Of a stretch of DNA of 7,884 nucleotides, positions 6,414 to 7,884 are shown piece after piece. The position numbers were made by a program, and so were the translations under genes. The DNA comes from a bacterium (GTDB lineage Bacteria; Patescibacteriota; Patescibacteriia; JAACEG01). Location of the stretch: positions 1 to 7,884 of the forward strand of contig JALULG010000144.1 in NCBI GenBank assembly GCA_027040785.1. The letters run 5' to 3'. The notes under the pieces were generated by a model, which worked only from the letters and a program-made list of their open reading frames with translations, had not been told where the DNA came from and did no database searches. The number at the start of each line of letters is the position of its first letter. Positions within the stretch are counted from its first letter, which is position 1.

Positions 6414-7460
6414 ATGCATATTGATGATTTATTGCGGACTGCTGTTAAAAAAAAGGCATCAGATATTCATTTGGTCGCCGGCAGACCCCCGATTTTAAGA
6501 ATTAACGGGGTTTTGCGCCCGATGGATTCTGCGAAAATTTTAAGCGCCAACGCGATTGAGGGGTTGGTTTTTGATATTATTACTGAAAAACAGAGAAAAA
6601 TTTTTGCGGAAAGAAGAGAGCTGGATGTCTCTTATGAAATAAACAATTTATCACGTTTTAGGGTTAATCTGCATTATCAAAGAGGAACCGTTGGAATGGT
6701 CGCCAGAATTATTCCAAGTGAGATTCCAACGATGAAGGATTTGGATATTCCGGATGTAATGTACGATTTGATCAGGAAAAACAGCGGTTTGATATTGATA
6801 ACCGGACCGACCGGTTCTGGTAAATCAACTTCTTTGGCGGCAATGATTGAATTTATTAATAACGAAAGGGCTTTACATATTGTTACTTTAGAAGACCCGA
6901 TTGAATTTATTTTTCTTTCCAAAAAAAGTTTAATAATTCAACGTCAATTAAATACGGACATGCTTTCTTTTGAAAGCGCTTTAACTCATGTTTTGCGTCA
7001 AGATCCCAATGTAATTGTGGTTGGGGAAATGAGAAATTTGGAAACGATTGCGGCCGCCATTACTTTGGCTGAAACCGGACATTTGGTTTTAGCAACTTTA
7101 CACACTCATAGCGCTCATCAAACGATTGATAGGATTATTGATATTTTTCCGGCTCATCAACAAAATCAAATAAGATTGCAACTGTCAATGAGTTTAATCG
7201 GTATTATGTCTCAACAGTTAATTCCGTCCATCAGAAAAGGCAGGGTGGCGGTTCGTGAGGTATTGTTAAATATTCCGGCTGTTAGCAATTTAATCAGAGA
7301 GAATAAAATTGCCCAAGTAAGAACCGTTATTCAAACAAACGCTCAATTGGGAATGTTTACAATGGATCAGGATTTGTTGAGATTATATAAAGACGGTTCT
7401 ATATCTTTGGATGTTGCTAAAACTCATTTGATTGACCAAGATTTAATAGGAGGTAAATAA
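6414..7460 (+). CDS. pilT: Type IV pilus twitching motility (retraction) ATPase PilT
   Basis: Hexameric cytoplasmic ATPase that powers disassembly and retraction of type IV pili. The 348-residue length is typical for PilT and too short for the assembly ATPase PilB/GspE, and the cysteine-based zinc motif of PilB is absent. The N-terminal PAS-like domain contains SDIHLVAGRPPILRINGVL (16-34). The RecA-like domain contains Walker A GPTGSGKST (131-139), Asp box TLEDPIEF (158-165), Walker B region VIVVGEMRNLETI (200-212) and His box GHLVLATLHTHSA (222-234). The PilT-specific AIRNLIRE motif appears as AVSNLIRE at 289-296, which supports retraction function. Asn208 (usual GEMRD) and His232 (usual HTNSA) are departures. 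It starts 15 bases after rnc, and the ATG follows AAATTTTT with no Shine-Dalgarno site. No other pilus gene is in the window. A strong terminator follows. Confidence 0.95.
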   Translation: MHIDDLLRTAVKKKASDIHLVAGRPPILRINGVLRPMDSAKILSANAIEGLVFDIITEKQRKIFAERRELDVSYEINNLSRFRVNLHYQRGTVGMVARIIPSEIPTMKDLDIPDVMYDLIRKNSGLILITGPTGSGKSTSLAAMIEFINNERALHIVTLEDPIEFIFLSKKSLIIQRQLNTDMLSFESALTHVLRQDPNVIVVGEMRNLETIAAAITLAETGHLVLATLHTHSAHQTIDRIIDIFPAHQQNQIRLQLSMSLIGIMSQQLIPSIRKGRVAVREVLLNIPAVSNLIRENKIAQVRTVIQTNAQLGMFTMDQDLLRLYKDGSISLDVAKTHLIDQDLIGGK

Positions 7461-7474
7461 CAAAAATAACTCAT

Positions 7475-7505
7475 TCAAAAAAACCGCTAAAAGCGGTTTT
7501 TTTGA
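7475..7505. terminator. Bidirectional intrinsic terminator between convergent pilT and rplT
   Basis: Inverted repeat with left arm 7475-7487 and right arm 7493-7505, 13 perfectly complementary bases around the 5-base loop TAAAA. The core is CCGC/GCGG, flanked by seven A on the left and seven T on the right. Read on the plus strand the GC core is followed by seven U. On the minus strand the core is likewise followed by seven U, so the same element can end transcripts from both sides. It lies 14 bases after the pilT stop and 14 bases beyond the rplT stop on the other strand. Confidence 0.93.
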
Positions 7506-7519
7506 GTATTTGAAATTGT

Positions 7520-7864
7520 TTATTTTACACTTTCAACAATTTTTTTAAAGGTTTTTGGTTCGTTGTTGGCCAAATCAGCTAAAATTTTTCTGTCCAGTTC
7601 AATTTTTTCTTTTTTAAGTTTGTTTATAAAAACAGAATAAGATATTCCCAATTCTCTTACTCCGGCATTGATTTTTACTTGCCAAAGACGTCTGAAATTA
7701 CCTTTTTTCTTTTTTCTGTCAAAAAATGATCGCGCCCCGGCTTTGGTGGCCGCTGTTTTAGCCAATCTGATTAAATTTTTGCGTCCCCATTTAAAACCTT
7801 TAACTTTACTTAAAAGTTTTCTTCTTTTTTTAATATGAATTGTTCCTCTTTTTACTCTTGGCAT
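7520..7864 (-). CDS. rplT: 50S ribosomal protein bL20
   Basis: Large-subunit ribosomal protein that binds 23S rRNA and is needed early in 50S assembly; in E. coli it also represses its own operon. The 114-residue length is normal for the family. The extended basic N-terminus is recognisable (MPRVKRGTIHIKKRRKLL). Family stretches follow: NFRRLWQVKINAGVRELGISYS (about 56-77, split by ordinary substitutions), FINKLKKEKIELDRKILADLA (about 79-99) and a C-terminal EPKTFKKIVE. Lysine often replaces arginine, as expected in an AT-rich genome. The ATG is the complement of 7862-7864, with only AT-rich sequence and a short direct repeat before it. In most bacteria rplT ends an infC-rpmI-rplT operon, so rpmI would be expected just beyond the right edge. 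Its end at a terminator here is consistent with that. Confidence 0.97.
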   Translation of the reverse strand: MPRVKRGTIHIKKRRKLLSKVKGFKWGRKNLIRLAKTAATKAGARSFFDRKKKKGNFRRLWQVKINAGVRELGISYSVFINKLKKEKIELDRKILADLANNEPKTFKKIVESVK

Positions 7865-7870
7865 ATTATT

Positions 7871-7884
7871 GGTTAATGGTTAAT
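7871..7884. repeat. Two tandem copies of GGTTAAT upstream of rplT
   Basis: GGTTAAT occurs at 7871-7877 and again at 7878-7884, reaching the window edge, so the number of copies may be larger. On the rplT strand it reads ATTAACC twice, ending seven bases before the ATG. It lies where the leader or intercistronic gap upstream of rplT should be. With two copies it may be chance, and no function is claimed. Confidence 0.4.

Noticed and set aside
7449..7455. Perfect AGGAGGT at the end of pilT, resembling a ribosome binding site.
   Set aside because: It encodes the terminal Gly-Gly of PilT. No start codon with an open frame follows before the terminator.
1..7884. Alternative genetic code (UGA as glycine), as in some candidate phyla.
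   Set aside because: All eight genes are full length with standard stops, all TAA, and glycines at motif positions use GGN codons. No in-frame TGA needs explaining.
1..7884. CRISPR array, insertion sequence, tRNA, riboswitch or defence system.
   Set aside because: No regularly spaced repeats, transposase motifs, terminal inverted repeats or cloverleaf-like sequences were seen. The non-coding gaps are all under 75 bases.

Overview
This is an AT-rich window (by eye roughly one third G+C) holding eight protein-coding genes and almost no spare sequence. Compactness, short gaps, TAA at all eight stop codons, lack of Shine-Dalgarno sites, compact single-domain enzymes and a pilT-type ATPase beside rnc together suggest a small-genome bacterium. 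A member of the Candidate Phyla Radiation (Patescibacteria, perhaps Parcubacteria-like) fits best. That placement is inference; no rRNA or other decisive marker is present. Every gene reads through with the standard code and no in-frame TGA, so the UGA-to-glycine code of Gracilibacteria/Absconditabacteria is not needed.

Layout, left to right. (1) 2-862, plus: the 3' part of a secreted D-alanyl-D-alanine carboxypeptidase/endopeptidase of family S11, cut at its 5' end by the window edge. (2) 933-3071, plus: a very hydrophobic DUF2339-type membrane protein with about 20-22 predicted helices. (3) 3124-3891 and 3904-4776, plus: triosephosphate isomerase followed 12 bases later by class II fructose-bisphosphate aldolase, preceded by the best promoter candidate in the window. 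(4) 4817-5692, 5697-6398 and 6414-7460, plus: a membrane-anchored TPR protein, ribonuclease III and the type IV pilus retraction ATPase PilT, with gaps of 4 and 15 bases. (5) A symmetrical, probably bidirectional terminator at about 7475-7505. (6) 7520-7864, minus: ribosomal protein L20, converging on pilT.

The genes cover cell-wall trimming, an unknown envelope function, central carbon metabolism (aldolase makes glyceraldehyde-3-phosphate and dihydroxyacetone phosphate, which TpiA interconverts), RNA processing, pilus retraction and translation. tpiA to pilT could be one transcript from the promoter near 3073-3101 to the terminator near 7475-7505, since no convincing internal terminator is visible.

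I found no new defence, mobile or RNA system. The points most worth checking are the shared AAATTT(T)n-ATG arrangement at four of seven visible starts with no Shine-Dalgarno site at any of them, and conservative substitutions at normally invariant sites in TPI (Glu97 to Asp), RNase III (Asp to Asn at the position of E. coli Asp114) and PilT.
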